Notes: a model not told the origin generated them from the letters alone. A DNA stretch of 53,445 bases from Gottfriedia luciferensis (GCF_001712755.1 NZ_MDKC01000016.1:1-53445); one strand, 5' to 3'; positions 10,522 through 19,492 are shown, counted from the stretch's first letter. A program made the numbers and translations.

Positions 10522-10890
10522 GATTTATTTTACTGAAATAATTGTTGTATTGTGCAGAAAATTGTAAAAATATCATAAGAATCACAAAAATGATAATAAA
10601 TTGTTGATTTATGGCAGGTATTAACAAGTTATTGTTAAAAAATGTCACTATATGAAGAAAATATTACAGATTGATTACAATAGTAAACTAAAAATATTAT
10701 CAGAATTTTGTTTCAAAAAACAAGAAAGTCTTGATATAACATGGAATTAATTTAAAACATCTTTAAAAATTAATTAGAAATTGCTTAATTTTGACTGTTT
10801 CTTTTTGTAACGGAATTGTTAACTGTGCGTTAGGTAAGAAATTTTACGGTATGCTAGACTAAATCTCAGATGAGCAAAGGGGAAGTAAAA
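10522..10890 (+). other. Gene-free, very AT-rich stretch before tatD
   Basis: No coding sequence is seen. Two promoter-like elements stand out. One is a sigma-A type, TTGATT (10671-10676), 18 bases, TATTAT (10695-10700). The other is an ECF-type pair, TGTAAC (10806-10811), 16 bases, CGTT (10828-10831). Neither is proven. The stretch could hold more than one promoter for tatD-yabE. Confidence 0.35.
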
Positions 10891-11661
10891 ATGCTTTTTG
10901 ATACACATGTACATTTAAATGCAGATCAATACAAAGAAGACCTTGAAGAAGTAATAAGTAGAGCTCTTGAAGCAGGAGTTGTTCATCAAGTAGTTGTTGG
11001 CTTTGATCGACCAACAATTACGAAAGCTATGGAATTAATTGAGAAGTATGATTTTCTTTATGCAGCTATTGGCTGGCATCCAGTTGATGCAATTGACGCA
11101 ACTGATGAAGATTTTGAATGGATTAAGGAATTATCAAAACATCCTAAAGTAGTAGCAATTGGTGAAACTGGATTAGATTACTACTGGGATAAATCTCCAA
11201 AGGAAATCCAAAAAGAAGTATTTCGCAAACAAATTCAATTAGCGAAAGAATGCGGACTACCGATTGTCATTCACAATCGAGACGCAACAGAAGACATTGT
11301 AACCATTTTAAAAGAAGAAAATGCATCTGAAGTAGGTGGCATCATGCACTGCTTCGGCGGAAGTGTGGAAACTGCAAAAGAATGTATTAAAATGAACTTC
11401 TATATTTCATTAGGAGGACCAGTTACATTTAAGAATGCAAAAAAACCAAAAGAAGTTGCGACAGAGATTCCGTTAGAAAATCTATTAATCGAAACGGATT
11501 GTCCATACTTAACACCACATCCGTATAGAGGAAAAAGAAACGAACCTAGCTATGTATCACTTGTTGCTGATGAAATTGCACGTTTAAAAAACATATCAGT
11601 TGAGGAAGTTCAAAAACGAACTTTCGAAAATGCGTGTAATATTTTTCAGATTAACAAATGA
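10891..11661 (+). CDS. tatD: TatD family metal-dependent DNase (YabD)
   Basis: This 256-residue TIM-barrel hydrolase belongs to the TatD family of metal-dependent deoxyribonucleases, with roles in DNA degradation and repair. Metal ligands are visible: the N-terminal DTHVHLN, the GETGLDYYW segment, IHNRDA, MHCFGGS and the late ETDCPYLTPHP. ATG 10891 with AAGGGGAAG upstream gives MLFDTHVHLN, the family N-terminus; an ATG seven codons earlier (10870) has no binding site. It sits between metG and yabE as in B. subtilis. Confidence 0.92.
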   Translation: MLFDTHVHLNADQYKEDLEEVISRALEAGVVHQVVVGFDRPTITKAMELIEKYDFLYAAIGWHPVDAIDATDEDFEWIKELSKHPKVVAIGETGLDYYWDKSPKEIQKEVFRKQIQLAKECGLPIVIHNRDATEDIVTILKEENASEVGGIMHCFGGSVETAKECIKMNFYISLGGPVTFKNAKKPKEVATEIPLENLLIETDCPYLTPHPYRGKRNEPSYVSLVADEIARLKNISVEEVQKRTFENACNIFQINK

Positions 11662-11666
11662 TCTCA

Positions 11667-11703
11667 TGAACTAGTACGAATACATAATATTCGTCACAGT
11701 TCA
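11667..11703 (+). other. Strong two-part hairpin between tatD and yabE
   Basis: TGAACT (11667-11672) pairs with AGTTCA (11698-11703), and ACGAATA (11676-11682) pairs with TATTCGT (11688-11694), with a symmetric 3x3 internal loop and a 5-base apical loop. No T-run follows, so it is not a standard intrinsic terminator. It could be an mRNA stability or processing element. Confidence 0.55.
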
Positions 11704-11847
11704 CGTATGAAGAGTTGAAGAATTTGTCGAAAGAAAACTCTTCTACTTCTAAATCTAGTAAACATACATTCAGTAGAGTAGAAGCACTAGTTAATAGGTT
11801 TGGAGCTAGTCAATCTTTTTTCTCAGGCGAAAAGGAGGAGTAAAATC

Positions 11848-13056
11848 GTGATAGACGCGAATAGGTTACTTTCTAGACTTGGGAGTAGTAAAAAACTAGC
11901 AGTACAACTTGCAGGAGCTTTAGTTTTCACTGGATCAGTAGGTACAGGAGCATATGAGGGACTTAAAGAACAAGTAACTCTTGAGGTAGACGGGAAGGAA
12001 CAGGTTATTCAAACACATGCAAATACTGTGGCTGAATTATTAAAAGAACAAAATATTAATATTACGAATGCAGATGAAATATATCCGTCAGCCAAAACGA
12101 AAATATCAGATGATATGGATATTACAGTTCATTTAGCGAAACCTGTTAAACTTACGATCGATGGGCAGGAAAAAGTCATTATGACAACTGCTCAAACGGT
12201 AAAGGAATTATTAAAGGAACAAAATATTAAGATCAATCCTGATGATGTTATAATGCCTGCACTGTCAACACCGTTAGAGGAAAATGGTAAGGTATCTTAC
12301 GAAAAAGCATTCCCTATGGTATTAAATGACGGAGGAGTTTCTAAAAAAGTATTTGCAACTTCGACTACTGTCGCTGACTTTTTAGAAAAGCAGAACATTA
12401 CATTAAACGAATTTGACCGAGTTGAACCAGGTGCCGGCGAAATGATCAAACAAAATGATACAGTTCGAGTTATCCGTGTCGAAAAAGTCAACGATGTGGT
12501 GGAAGAGCCTGTAGATTTTAAAGAAAAAGAGCAAAAAGATTCTTCTATGTATAAGGATGAATCTTCGGTCATTTCAGAAGGTGTAAAAGGGCTTGTTAAA
12601 CGTAACTTTGAATTGATTAAAGAAAATGGTAAGGTAGTTTCTAAAACGCTAGTAGATGAAACTATTTTAAAAGAACCAGTTGATCGAGTAGTTGCAGTTG
12701 GAACAAAGTCTGTACCAACATCAAGTGCATTAGTAAAATCTAGTGCTCCAAAATCAAGTAGTAAGGTAAAAGAAATGTACGTTGAAGCAACTGCATATTC
12801 ACCTTACGATGCTGGGATGTCTGGTGTAACAGCTTTAGGTATTAATGTTCGTAAAAATCCTAACACAAAACTGATTGCAGTTGATCCAAAAGTGATTCCT
12901 TTAGGATCTAAAGTTTGGGTTGAAGGATATGGTGTTGCTATTGCTGGTGATACAGGTGGAGCAATTAAAGGTAGAAGAATCGATATTCTAATGCCTACAA
13001 AAGACGATTGTTTTGATTTTGGGCGTCGTACTGTAAAAATTCGTATTATTAGTTAA
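11848..13056 (+). CDS. yabE: Secreted/anchored cell-wall protein YabE (DUF348, G5, 3D domains)
   Basis: This 402-residue envelope protein resembles resuscitation-promoting and stationary-phase-survival factors that remodel peptidoglycan. An N-terminal hydrophobic segment (about residues 19-36) acts as signal or anchor. Three DUF348 repeats follow, with spaced TVAELLKEQNI, TVKELLKEQNI and TVADFLEKQNI motifs. Then come a G5-like segment (about 230-285), a serine-rich linker and a C-terminal 3D domain with conserved acidic residues in VDPKVIPLG, AGDTGG and GRRIDIL. GTG 11848 follows AAAGGAGG (11831-11838) at 9 bases; the frame extends upstream to 11800 without a better start. In B. subtilis yabE is under antisense RNA control; none is evident here. 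Confidence 0.9.
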   Translation: MIDANRLLSRLGSSKKLAVQLAGALVFTGSVGTGAYEGLKEQVTLEVDGKEQVIQTHANTVAELLKEQNINITNADEIYPSAKTKISDDMDITVHLAKPVKLTIDGQEKVIMTTAQTVKELLKEQNIKINPDDVIMPALSTPLEENGKVSYEKAFPMVLNDGGVSKKVFATSTTVADFLEKQNITLNEFDRVEPGAGEMIKQNDTVRVIRVEKVNDVVEEPVDFKEKEQKDSSMYKDESSVISEGVKGLVKRNFELIKENGKVVSKTLVDETILKEPVDRVVAVGTKSVPTSSALVKSSAPKSSSKVKEMYVEATAYSPYDAGMSGVTALGINVRKNPNTKLIAVDPKVIPLGSKVWVEGYGVAIAGDTGGAIKGRRIDILMPTKDDCFDFGRRTVKIRIIS

Positions 13057-13087
13057 TATTTTTAAAATAGATCGTTGTTTGAATGAA

Positions 13088-13118
13088 AGTAGAAGGATAA
13101 GTCCTTCTGCTTTTTTTT
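13088..13118 (+). terminator. Rho-independent terminator of yabE
   Basis: AGTAGAAGGA (13088-13097) pairs with TCCTTCTGCT (13102-13111), with one G-U pair and a 4-base loop, followed by a run of T to 13118. Confidence 0.9.
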
Positions 13119-13157
13119 ATACTACTTTTAAGAGAGTATGAAGTTTTATTATCCTTA

Positions 13158-13166
13158 TGGTATGAT
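13158..13166 (+). promoter_or_regulatory. Extended -10 promoter of rnmV
   Basis: TGGTATGAT carries an extended TGn element and TATGAT (13161-13166). It lies 31 bases before the rnmV start. A -35 hexamer is not clear. Confidence 0.5.
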
Positions 13167-13196
13167 TACATATACTTGTATTGGTTGGAGGAACAA

Positions 13197-14632
<1,436 letters not shown>

Positions 14633-14637
14633 CAAAG

Positions 14638-14688
14638 AGATGATTATAAGCTAGTTTACCAACTAGTTTGTAATCATCTTTTTTTTTG
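14638..14688 (+). terminator. Rho-independent terminator of ksgA
   Basis: AGATGATTA (14638-14646) pairs with TAATCATCT near 14671-14679, with an inner AACTAG-type helix. A T-run reaches 14688. Confidence 0.9.
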
Positions 14689-14740
14689 CTACTTTATTTT
14701 AGTTCTGTTGCCCTACAAAAGTTCAATAAACCTTCTTTTC

Positions 14741-14768
14741 ACCCTTTTTTTTGTCCATACATAATCTA
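14741..14768 (+). promoter_or_regulatory. Likely sigma-K promoter of yabG
   Basis: CATAATCTA (14760-14768) fits the sigma-K -10 consensus CATANNNTA exactly. AC (14741-14742) lies 17 bases upstream, as the -35 consensus requires. It is 54 bases before yabG, a sigma-K-dependent gene in B. subtilis. Confidence 0.6.
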
Positions 14769-14821
14769 AAAAAAGAGAGCGAACTCGTAGTGTACTTAAG
14801 CAATTTTGGAGGGGAAGGCAT

Positions 14822-15700
14822 GTGAATATTAATGTAGGGGATATAGTAGAAAGAGCATCTTATAAATATGACCTAGTTTTTCGAGTAGTGGAGGTAAAAC
14901 AAATCGGGGATGAAGTCATTGCTGTTTTATATGGTGACGATTTTCGTTTAATTGCTGATGCGCCTTTATCTGACCTGCGAGTAATCATTGAATCAGAGTA
15001 TCGAGAAAAAGGTAAAAGATCATCTGTTCAAATTGAGGAAAACTACAAACTATTTAAAAGAGAAGCCTTGGAGCAAAAAGAAAAAAGAAGATTTCAAGCA
15101 ACAAATGGATATAGAACAGATGTAAATCTTTTTCAAATACCAGGTCGGGTACTTCACATCGATGGAGATCCAATTTATTTAAAAAAATGTCTTGAAATGT
15201 ATAATAAGATGGGTGTCCCCGTTGAGGGAATCTATTGTAAGGAAACAGAATTACCAACAAAAATTGGTTATTACTTAGATCATTATCGTCCCGATATACT
15301 CGTTATAACTGGTCATGATGCATACACAAAGGCAAAAGGGGTCGTTACTGATATAGAAGCTTACAGACATTCAAGATATTTTGTCGATGCTGTAAAAGAA
15401 GCGCGAAAAAAGGTTCCGTCTTTAGATCACCTTGTAATTTTTGCTGGGGCATGTCAATCTCACTTTGAAGCGATTATACGCGCAGGAGCAAACTTTGCAA
15501 GCTCACCAACTAGGGTAAACATACATGCATTAGATCCCGTTTATGTTGTTGGAAAGATAAGCTTCACATCATTTATGGATCGAGTAAATGTTTATGAAGT
15601 AGTTCGTAATACAATTACAGGTGAAAAGGGACTAGGCGGAGTAGAAACAAAAGGAATTTTAAGAACAGGGCTACCTTTCCAATCGATGGAAGAGGAGTAA
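14822..15700 (+). CDS. yabG: Sporulation-specific protease YabG
   Basis: This 292-residue protein is the YabG peptidase (family U57), which acts in the mother cell late in sporulation to process coat proteins such as SpoIVA and SafA. The strongly conserved C-terminal half includes DILVITGHDAYTK and FAGACQSHFEAIIRAGANFA, with a cysteine and histidine that are likely catalytic. The N-terminal part resembles a small SH3-like barrel (MNINVGDIVERASYK). GTG 14822 with TGGAGGGG upstream is the only sensible start; an ATG at 14820 is followed at once by a stop in its frame. It is monocistronic, between its own likely sigma-K promoter and a terminator. Confidence 0.95.
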   Translation: MNINVGDIVERASYKYDLVFRVVEVKQIGDEVIAVLYGDDFRLIADAPLSDLRVIIESEYREKGKRSSVQIEENYKLFKREALEQKEKRRFQATNGYRTDVNLFQIPGRVLHIDGDPIYLKKCLEMYNKMGVPVEGIYCKETELPTKIGYYLDHYRPDILVITGHDAYTKAKGVVTDIEAYRHSRYFVDAVKEARKKVPSLDHLVIFAGACQSHFEAIIRAGANFASSPTRVNIHALDPVYVVGKISFTSFMDRVNVYEVVRNTITGEKGLGGVETKGILRTGLPFQSMEEE

Positions 15701-15702
15701 GG

Positions 15703-15754
15703 AAAAGATTTTCTACATTAGCGAGAGAACTCGTATGTAGAAAATCTTTTTTTT
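15703..15754 (+). terminator. Rho-independent terminator of yabG
   Basis: A 16-bp perfect stem, AAAAGATTTTCTACAT (15703-15718) with ATGTAGAAAATCTTTT (15735-15750), has an inner CGAG/CTCG helix and a T-run. Confidence 0.93.
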
Positions 15755-15813
15755 ATTCTCATACATAAATTTTCTGATTTTCACAAATAATAATCGGGTG
15801 TTGCAAAAAAATA

Positions 15814-15843
15814 TTGACAGGTAACCTGTATCGTTGGTATAAT
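15814..15843 (+). promoter_or_regulatory. veg promoter 1 (sigma-A)
   Basis: TTGACA (15814-15819), an 18-base spacer and TATAAT (15838-15843), preceded by TGG. Both hexamers are perfect. It is the upstream member of a tandem pair; veg of B. subtilis is also known for tandem strong promoters. Confidence 0.85.
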
Positions 15844-15853
15844 TTTATCTTTT

Positions 15854-15882
15854 TTGACTTAGTTTACATAAGATGGTATACT
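15854..15882 (+). promoter_or_regulatory. veg promoter 2 (sigma-A)
   Basis: TTGACT (15854-15859), a 17-base spacer and TATACT (15877-15882), with an extended TGG motif. Transcription should start near 15889, only ~16 bases before the veg start codon. Confidence 0.8.
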
Positions 15883-15904
15883 TGTCATAGTGAGGTGGTA
15901 TGAA

Positions 15905-16174
15905 ATGGCAAAAAAATTATCTGAAATAAAGGATACTTTAGATAGTCATGTTGGACAACGACTTACATTGAAAGCAAACAGCGGACGTAGAAAGACTGTA
16001 GAACGTTCCGGTGTATTAGCAGAAACATATCCATCCATATTCGTGGTACAATTAGATCAAGAAGAGAACGCATTTGAACGCTTATCTTTTAGTTATGCAG
16101 ATATTTTAACAGAAACAGTTGAATTGTTTTTCTGTGATGACCATACAAGTGGACTGATGGCGAATGGGCAGTAG
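15905..16174 (+). CDS. veg: Veg protein
   Basis: This 89-residue protein is Veg, a very abundant small protein that in B. subtilis promotes biofilm formation by antagonising SinR. The family core is clear: [20 protein letters not shown] and the [14 protein letters not shown] stretch. ATG 15905 follows GAGGTGG (15892-15898) at 6 bases; the frame is open upstream, but this ATG gives the conserved [10 protein letters not shown]-terminus. Tandem strong promoters precede it, and a terminator overlaps its stop codon. Confidence 0.95.
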   Translation: MAKKLSEIKDTLDSHVGQRLTLKANSGRRKTVERSGVLAETYPSIFVVQLDQEENAFERLSFSYADILTETVELFFCDDHTSGLMANGQ

Positions 16175-16200
16175 AATTTTCTACTGTCCCTTTTCTTTTT
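16166..16200 (+). terminator. Rho-independent terminator of veg
   Basis: GGGCAGTAG (16166-16174) pairs with CTACTGTCCC (16181-16190), with one bulged base, followed by TTTTCTTTTT. The stem includes the veg stop codon. Confidence 0.8.
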
Positions 16201-16205
16201 ATTAT

Positions 16206-16235
16206 TCATGAAATTAAACAGATTTACACATACTA
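16206..16235 (+). promoter_or_regulatory. Likely sigma-G promoter of sspF
   Basis: CATACTA (16229-16235) fits the sigma-G -10 consensus CATNHTA exactly. TCATG (16206-16210) lies 18 bases upstream and matches four of five of GHATR. The gene it precedes encodes a forespore-specific protein. Confidence 0.65.
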
Positions 16236-16269
16236 ACAATGTCGAAGTGGAAAAAGGGGGTTGCTTTTT

Positions 16270-16452
16270 TTGGGTAGAAGAAAAAGAGGTATAATGTCAC
16301 AGAGCTTTAAAGAGGAACTTGCAAAAGATCTTGGTTTCTACGACGTCGTTCAAAAAGAAGGCTGGGGAGGCATTCGAGCGAAGGATGCCGGCAACATGGT
16401 TAAAAGGGCAATCGAATTAGCTGAGTTACAATTATCTAATAAGCAACAATAA
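16270..16452 (+). CDS. sspF: Small acid-soluble spore protein SspF (alpha/beta-type-like)
   Basis: This 60-residue protein resembles B. subtilis SspF, a minor DNA-binding spore protein made in the forespore. The diagnostic core is [15 protein letters not shown] and [20 protein letters not shown], which contains the alpha/beta SASP-like GNMVKR helix. I chose TTG 16270, 9 bases after AAAAAGGGGG (16251-16260), because it gives (M)GRRKRGIMS, matching the family start. It is monocistronic, with a likely sigma-G promoter upstream and a terminator downstream. Confidence 0.92.
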   Translation: MGRRKRGIMSQSFKEELAKDLGFYDVVQKEGWGGIRAKDAGNMVKRAIELAELQLSNKQQ

Positions 16453-16490
16453 ACAATCTTCACTTCGACAAGCGATTTTGTCTACACATC

Positions 16491-16517
16491 AAACCGAAGC
16501 TAAATGCTTCGGTTTTT
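16491..16517 (+). terminator. Rho-independent terminator of sspF
   Basis: AAACCGAAGC (16491-16500) and GCTTCGGTTT (16506-16515) form a 10-bp stem with a 5-base loop and a short T tail. Confidence 0.9.
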
Positions 16518-16590
16518 GTGAATCTTCCTAAAGAAAATTTACTGATCTAGCTCACTTTCATTGGGGTACATTTTTCTTATGAGTTAATTA

Positions 16591-16599
16591 TGATACAAT
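16591..16599 (+). promoter_or_regulatory. Extended -10 promoter of ispE
   Basis: TGATACAAT contains TG, one base, then TACAAT (16594-16599). It lies ~37 bases before ispE. No good -35 is seen. Confidence 0.45.
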
Positions 16600-16635
16600 A
16601 GCAAAAAAGTAAGTGTTCATAAGAAGGTGAGAATA

Positions 16636-17505
16636 GTGAAATTAATGGTGAAGGCTCCTGCGAAAATAAATCTTTCATTAGACGTCGTAGGGAAGAGAGG
16701 CGACGGTTATCATGATGTAAAAATGATTATGACAACGATCGATTTAGCCGATCGAATTGAATTAGAGCTTATTCAGGAAGATAAAATTGTCGTTACATCA
16801 CATAATCGTTACGTGCCTGATGATCAACGCAATTTAGCTTATCAAGCTGCGATGCTACTGAAAGAAATGTTCGGAGTTAAATTAGGCGCACATATTTTTA
16901 TTACAAAAAATATTCCTGTTGCTGCTGGTTTAGCAGGAGGTAGTTCAGATGCAGCGGCAGTACTAAGAGGTCTGAATAAGCTTTGGAATTTAAATTGTTC
17001 GTTAGATGAATTAGCGGTAATTGGGTCTAAAATCGGGTCGGATGTATCATTTTGTGTTTACGGCGGAACAGCAATAGCTACAGGTCGTGGAGAAAAAATT
17101 GAACATATCGATACACCACCACCTTGTTGGGTTATTTTAGCAAAACCAACACAGGGAGTTTCAACAGCAACTGTTTATCAAAAGCTTAAATTAGATAATA
17201 TTCAACATCCTGATGTAGATCGTATGGTTAATGCCATTTCGAATAAAAATTACGACGATATTTGTCAGTCATTAGGAAATGTATTAGAAACAGTTACACT
17301 GCAATTACACCCTGAGGTTGCAATGATTAAGGATCAAATGAAGCGTTTTGGTGCAGATGCGGTTTTAATGAGCGGAAGTGGTCCTACAGTATTCGGATTA
17401 GTTCGCCATGATTCTAGGATGAATCGTGTTTATAACGGATTAAAAGGTTTCTGCGATCAAGTATACGCCGTTCGGATGTTAGGTGAAAGGGAAAAACTTG
17501 ATTAA
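16636..17505 (+). CDS. ispE: 4-diphosphocytidyl-2-C-methyl-D-erythritol kinase
   Basis: This 289-residue GHMP kinase phosphorylates CDP-methylerythritol in the MEP pathway to isoprenoids, which supply undecaprenyl lipid carriers and quinones. It shows [12 protein letters not shown] at the N-terminus, the GHMP glycine-rich [15 protein letters not shown] loop (about residues 95-109) and the C-terminal [11 protein letters not shown] motif. GTG 16636 with AAGGTG (16624-16629) at 6 bases was preferred to GTG 16627, which lies inside that binding site. purR follows after 53 bases, as in B. subtilis. Confidence 0.95.
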   Translation: MKLMVKAPAKINLSLDVVGKRGDGYHDVKMIMTTIDLADRIELELIQEDKIVVTSHNRYVPDDQRNLAYQAAMLLKEMFGVKLGAHIFITKNIPVAAGLAGGSSDAAAVLRGLNKLWNLNCSLDELAVIGSKIGSDVSFCVYGGTAIATGRGEKIEHIDTPPPCWVILAKPTQGVSTATVYQKLKLDNIQHPDVDRMVNAISNKNYDDICQSLGNVLETVTLQLHPEVAMIKDQMKRFGADAVLMSGSGPTVFGLVRHDSRMNRVYNGLKGFCDQVYAVRMLGEREKLD

Positions 17506-17558
17506 AAACGAATATTATTATAAAATTTTTATAAAATATTCGTGATTTGAGGTGCTGC

Positions 17559-18401
17559 ATGAAAATTAGAAGAAGCTCTCGTCTTGTAGGTATGACACAC
17601 TATTTGTTGCATCATCCACAACAATTAGTATCATTAACTTTTTTTGCTGATTTATATGCGTCTGCTAAATCATCAGTAAGTGAAGATTTAGGTATTATAA
17701 AGCAGACGTTCGAACAGCAAGGAATTGGGACACTTTTAACTGTGCCAGGAGCAGCTGGTGGAGTAAAGTATATTCCTAGTATAAGTAATCAAGAAGTAAA
17801 TACAGTGATTGAAGAATTATGTGATCTACTTCAAAAACCGGACCGAGTGTTGCCCGGTGGTTACTTATACATGACTGATATATTAAGCAATCCTAACTAT
17901 GTTAATAGTGTAGGCCGTATGTTTGCATCTATATTCAGTAATCAAAAAATAGATATCGTTATGACAATTGCTACAAAAGGAATTCCTTTAGCGTATGCTG
18001 TTGCAAACTTTTTAAATGTACCTGTTGTAATTGTTCGTCAAGATAACAAGGTTACGGAAGGATCAACAGTAAGTATTAATTACGTATCTGGTTCTTCAAA
18101 ACGTATACAAACAATGTCATTAGCAAAAAGAAGCATCGAGGCAGGTTCTAATGTTTTAATTATTGATGATTTCATGAAAGCTGGTGGAACGGTTACTGGT
18201 ATGAAAAATTTGCTTAAGGAGTTTCAAGCAAATGTTGCAGGAATCGGTGTATTAGTCGAGGCAGTAAATATTGAAGAAAGATTAGTTGAAGATTATATAT
18301 CACTTGTAAAGTTATCTGAGGTAAATGAAAGAGAACAGCTTATTCGAGTTGAAAGAGGCAATTTTCAAGAAGAATCATTTATTAAAACGGAAAGCTTATA
18401 A
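17559..18401 (+). CDS. purR: Purine operon repressor PurR
   Basis: This 280-residue regulator is the Gram-positive PurR, which binds PurBox DNA and represses purine synthesis genes; PRPP relieves repression. An N-terminal winged helix (about 1-70, MKIRRSSRLVGMTHYLL) is followed by a phosphoribosyltransferase-like domain with the PRPP-binding loop VLIIDDFMKAGGTVTG (about residues 197-212). ATG 17559 follows TTTGAGGTG. It is unrelated to the LacI-type PurR of enterobacteria. It forms a probable operon with ridA, 51 bases downstream. Confidence 0.96.
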   Translation: MKIRRSSRLVGMTHYLLHHPQQLVSLTFFADLYASAKSSVSEDLGIIKQTFEQQGIGTLLTVPGAAGGVKYIPSISNQEVNTVIEELCDLLQKPDRVLPGGYLYMTDILSNPNYVNSVGRMFASIFSNQKIDIVMTIATKGIPLAYAVANFLNVPVVIVRQDNKVTEGSTVSINYVSGSSKRIQTMSLAKRSIEAGSNVLIIDDFMKAGGTVTGMKNLLKEFQANVAGIGVLVEAVNIEERLVEDYISLVKLSEVNEREQLIRVERGNFQEESFIKTESL

Positions 18402-18404
18402 TCG

Positions 18405-18432
18405 TTAAATAGATAAGCTAATTGTATATAAT
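18405..18432 (+). promoter_or_regulatory. Possible internal promoter before ridA
   Basis: TTAAAT (18405-18410), 16 bases and a perfect TATAAT (18427-18432) lie between purR and ridA. The -35 is weak, so ridA may also rely on read-through from purR. Confidence 0.35.
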
Positions 18433-18452
18433 GAAGAAGGGGAAGATACATA

Positions 18453-18824
18453 ATGCAATTAATTCATACTGATTATGCACCAAAAGCAATTGGACCATAT
18501 TCTCAAGCAATAATCGCTAATGGATTATTATACACTTCTGGACAAATTCCATTAACTGTAGAAGGAAATATTGTAGAAGGTGGTATTGAGGAACAAACAA
18601 AACAAGTGTTTGCGAACCTTAAGGCTGTTCTAGAAGAAGCTGGAACAGATTTATCAAAAGTAATTAAAACAACTGTATTTTTAAAAGATTTAACAACTTT
18701 TGTTGATTTTAATGCAATTTATGAAGAGTTTTTCAATGGACACAAACCCGCAAGAAGCTGTGTCGAAGTTGCAAGACTACCTAAAGACGTATTAGTAGAA
18801 ATCGAATGTATCGCAGTTATATAA
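18453..18824 (+). CDS. ridA: 2-iminobutanoate/2-iminopropanoate deaminase RidA (YabJ)
   Basis: This 123-residue RidA/YjgF/YER057c-family protein hydrolyses reactive enamine/imine intermediates produced by PLP enzymes. The catalytic arginine lies in the conserved [20 protein letters not shown] segment, and the N-terminal GPYSQAI and YTSGQIP motifs are intact. The length is typical. B. subtilis YabJ is linked to PurR and to regulation by SpoVG. ATG 18453 follows GAAGGGGAAG. A clear terminator follows immediately. Confidence 0.95.
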   Translation: MQLIHTDYAPKAIGPYSQAIIANGLLYTSGQIPLTVEGNIVEGGIEEQTKQVFANLKAVLEEAGTDLSKVIKTTVFLKDLTTFVDFNAIYEEFFNGHKPARSCVEVARLPKDVLVEIECIAVI

Positions 18825-18830
18825 GACCAA

Positions 18831-18858
18831 AACCTGAAATTATTTTCAGGTTTTTTTT
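18831..18858 (+). terminator. Rho-independent terminator of ridA
   Basis: AACCTGAAA (18831-18839) and TTTCAGGTT (18844-18852) form a 9-bp stem with loop TTAT and a run of eight T. A near copy lies at 19465-19492. Confidence 0.93.
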
Positions 18859-18911
18859 ATTGTGTAGAAGTATTACTTAGTCAATATTTTCATAAATAAA
18901 AAAATTGAAAT

Positions 18912-19131
18912 TTATGTATTTGTGAATTTTTTGGGTATTATGATGGGCTTTAATATAATTTCTCTATTTTTATCCTTTTCTATAATGAAACTTGGCTTAC
19001 TTGCAAATTTCTTGTTTTCTCCTTTGAATACCTATTCTTCTAAAGGTCTCAAATATAACGGATTGAGAGTCACTTAATATCAACAAACTATAGTAATTGT
19101 TTATTCTTGAGAAGTTAAAAATATTTAATAG
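18912..19131 (-). pseudogene. Possible decayed reading frame (weak)
   Basis: On the minus strand two overlapping open frames, 19131-18997 and 19031-18912, read into one another if one frameshift near 19025 is allowed. The second frame gives a lysine-rich tail including ASKPSFIIEKDKNREI before TAA at 18914-18912. Neither has a start codon with a good binding site. In DNA this AT-rich, frames of 40-45 codons arise by chance. I recognise no family. Confidence 0.18.
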
Positions 19132-19280
19132 TTAATTTCTATAAAAAAGTTCAATTGATAGTTTAATAAAATATTTAATATTGATTGACCAATAAACTGA
19201 TTAATAAACGACTGTTAGTATACGCTAAGCAAAGGACTATTTGATTCGATTTTTATTAAAAACTTTTTTTGATGACTAAG

Positions 19281-19403
19281 TTGATTGGAACGAAGGGGTG
19301 CTCGACTCCTATGGGATAAGCGGGAAGCCCGAGACCCCGCAGGCTAGCCGAGGAGGCTCGGGACTCGCCCCATGGAAAGCGAGCACCCCGTAGTGGAAAT
19401 CAA
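19281..19403. repeat. GC-rich imperfect palindromic intergenic repeat
   Basis: This ~123-bp element is far richer in G+C than its surroundings. Its ends pair: TTGAT (19281-19285) with ATCAA (19399-19403), and GGGGTGCTCG (19295-19304) with CGAGCACCCC (19380-19389). Inner arms AGCCCGAG and CTCGGG also pair around an AGGCTAGCC-type core. Similar elements containing CGAGACCCCGCAGG and GAGGAGGCTCG are, from memory, scattered in intergenic regions of many Bacillaceae genomes. It has no coding capacity and may be a MITE-like or structured RNA repeat. Confidence 0.75.
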
Positions 19404-19464
19404 CATCACTCTACGCCTTTAATTTGGTAATTTTATGACAAGGATGTTTTCCAACAGCGTGAAA

Positions 19465-19492
19465 AAACTTGAAATTATTTTCAAGTTTTTTT
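19465..19492 (+). terminator. Second terminator, near copy of the ridA terminator
   Basis: AAACTTGAAA (19465-19474) pairs with TTTCAAGTTT (19479-19488) around loop TTAT, with a T tail. It differs from the ridA terminator by a paired C-G to T-A change in the stem. No gene ends just upstream. Confidence 0.8.
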
